Below are positions 63,255 to 64,000 of a DNA stretch of 64,000 nt, piece after piece. The translations under genes and the position numbers were made by a program. The notes under the pieces are model-generated. The model saw only the letters and a program-made list of their open reading frames with translations. It was not told where the DNA came from and did not search any database. The stretch is from NCBI GenBank assembly GCA_022599775.1, contig JAHZLQ010000068.1, positions 248,001 through 312,000 of the forward strand, written 5' to 3'. This DNA is from Gammaproteobacteria bacterium. Lineage in GTDB: Bacteria > Pseudomonadota > Gammaproteobacteria > Nevskiales > Nevskiaceae. Position 1 is the stretch's first letter, and each line of letters begins with the position of its first letter.

Positions 63255-64000
63255 CTACTTCTTGCCGGACTTGGCGCCTTCGCCCCCGGCCTTGCCGTTG
63301 CCGCGTGTCGTTTCGGAGCCCTTGTCGGACTTGTCCGCAGATTTGATCATCTCGGCATCGGACACCGCTGGCGCCACGAACGGTGGTCTCGGCGAACGCG
63401 GCGGCAGGAAGAACTGCGCGGGCGTAGTGAAAAGGCGCCGTAGCAGCTTGCCCAGCAGCGGCCAGGTGTCGGCGAACTTCACGCGCTGCGCGCGCATCGC
63501 CACGTTCAGGGCCAGACCGAAGCTCACAGCCAGATTCATCGTGCCGATCACCAAGATGCCCAGCGCGCAGCGCGCCAGCGTGGACCACGGCAGCTGGCCA
63601 TCGAAAGCCACCAGCGCGTACATGGTGTTGGTCGCGGAAAAGGTGACGTGCAGGGTATCGATCGGCAGACCGGTGACCTTGCCGAGCGCGGCGGTGGAAC
63701 CCAGCATGATGCCGAAGAAGAAACTGCCCGCGACCGCGCCAAGGTTTTCCTCGACGAAATGCGCCAGCCGTTCGCGCCGTTTGACACCGAGCCAGCGCAG
63801 CGAACGCAACTGCTGCAAGCGTTGCGGTATGCGGTTGTACACGGCCTTGTTGTCGTAGTACCCGGAAATCAGACCGCACACGAACAGCCAGACGCCGGTG
63901 AGCGCGCCCCAGAACCAGGTGGTCCAATGCAGGGGATCGATTTCGTGGATCAGTTTTCCGGCCTTTTCCAGACCGATGAAGTGCTCGCCCGAATTTGAAT
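63255..64000 (-). CDS. Gcr-type 'site-specific recombinase' family membrane protein, C-terminal part
   Basis: The frame runs off the right edge of the window, so the N-terminus is missing and no start can be given. The visible 248 residues read [20 protein letters not shown], then a helix-rich region with several hydrophobic segments ([41 protein letters not shown]). A Lys/Gly-rich charged tail follows. This matches the PF10136 family annotated as Gcr site-specific recombinase but built as a polytopic membrane protein, for which recombinase activity is doubtful. Confidence 0.82.
   Translation of the reverse strand, partial: SNSGEHFIGLEKAGKLIHEIDPLHWTTWFWGALTGVWLFVCGLISGYYDNKAVYNRIPQRLQQLRSLRWLGVKRRERLAHFVEENLGAVAGSFFFGIMLGSTAALGKVTGLPIDTLHVTFSATNTMYALVAFDGQLPWSTLARCALGILVIGTMNLAVSFGLALNVAMRAQRVKFADTWPLLGKLLRRLFTTPAQFFLPPRSPRPPFVAPAVSDAEMIKSADKSDKGSETTRGNGKAGGEGAKSGKK

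Overview
The window is a GC-rich, gene-dense chromosomal segment from a Gram-negative bacterium. It carries outer-membrane biogenesis genes (msbA, lpxK, kdsB, lolD with a Lol permease), an RND efflux operon, a TonB receptor and the gammaproteobacterial orders plsX-rpmF-yceD//yceF and rne//rluC. I infer a gammaproteobacterium, most likely of the Nevskiales/Xanthomonadales type; the genus cannot be named from the sequence. All calls come from reading translated sequence and motifs. No database search was run. I saw no rRNA, tRNA, CRISPR array, prophage or complete insertion sequence.

Layout. 1-3348: a signalling cassette of CHASE2 Ser/Thr kinase, PP2C phosphatase and double-FHA protein. 3382-11028: plsX, rpmF, yceD, yceF, a HAD phosphatase, rluC and rne, closed by a strong terminator. 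11124-14915: an envelope operon, msbA-lpxK-ycaR-kdsB. 15018-21506: a siderophore/iron cluster (TonB receptor, PiuC-type dioxygenase, PepSY protein, DUF2271, DUF4198, membrane flavoreductase). 21813-23752: DUF1499, an M23 peptidase and a decayed MNT/HepT toxin-antitoxin pair next to a mobile palindromic repeat. 23927-30520: oligopeptidase B, a Ca/Na antiporter, thrS and gltX. 30634-32596: an unusual two-domain PTPS-like protein, a Zur-type regulator and hisI. 32784-34566: an ankyrin lipoprotein and a lipase-like protein. 34657-38832: comEC, lolD and a single Lol permease. 38978-41101: a Tat-exported PhoX lipoprotein. 41416-44795: a 2-oxoacid dehydrogenase E1 alpha/E1 beta/E2 operon. 45072-47448: a small exported protein and the two-step agmatine-to-putrescine pathway. 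47584-53834: a TetR-controlled RND tripartite efflux operon. 53892-64000: an ABC1 kinase, a PAS-GGDEF-EAL protein, an FAD oxidoreductase, a membrane nucleotide-cyclase-like protein, a YbhN-type membrane protein, an esterase, dcd and the end of a Gcr-type membrane protein.

Most of the window is housekeeping. The parts that reward a second look are the PTPS-like fusion, whose two halves carry complementary parts of the active site; the Zur/hisI divergent pair with a shared palindrome; the HepT toxin remnant ending beside an inverted-repeat element; the lipase/ankyrin-lipoprotein pair; the cyclase with replaced purine-selecting residues; the single Lol permease with a LolC-like hook; and at least four families of palindromic intergenic repeats, two of them present in more than one copy.
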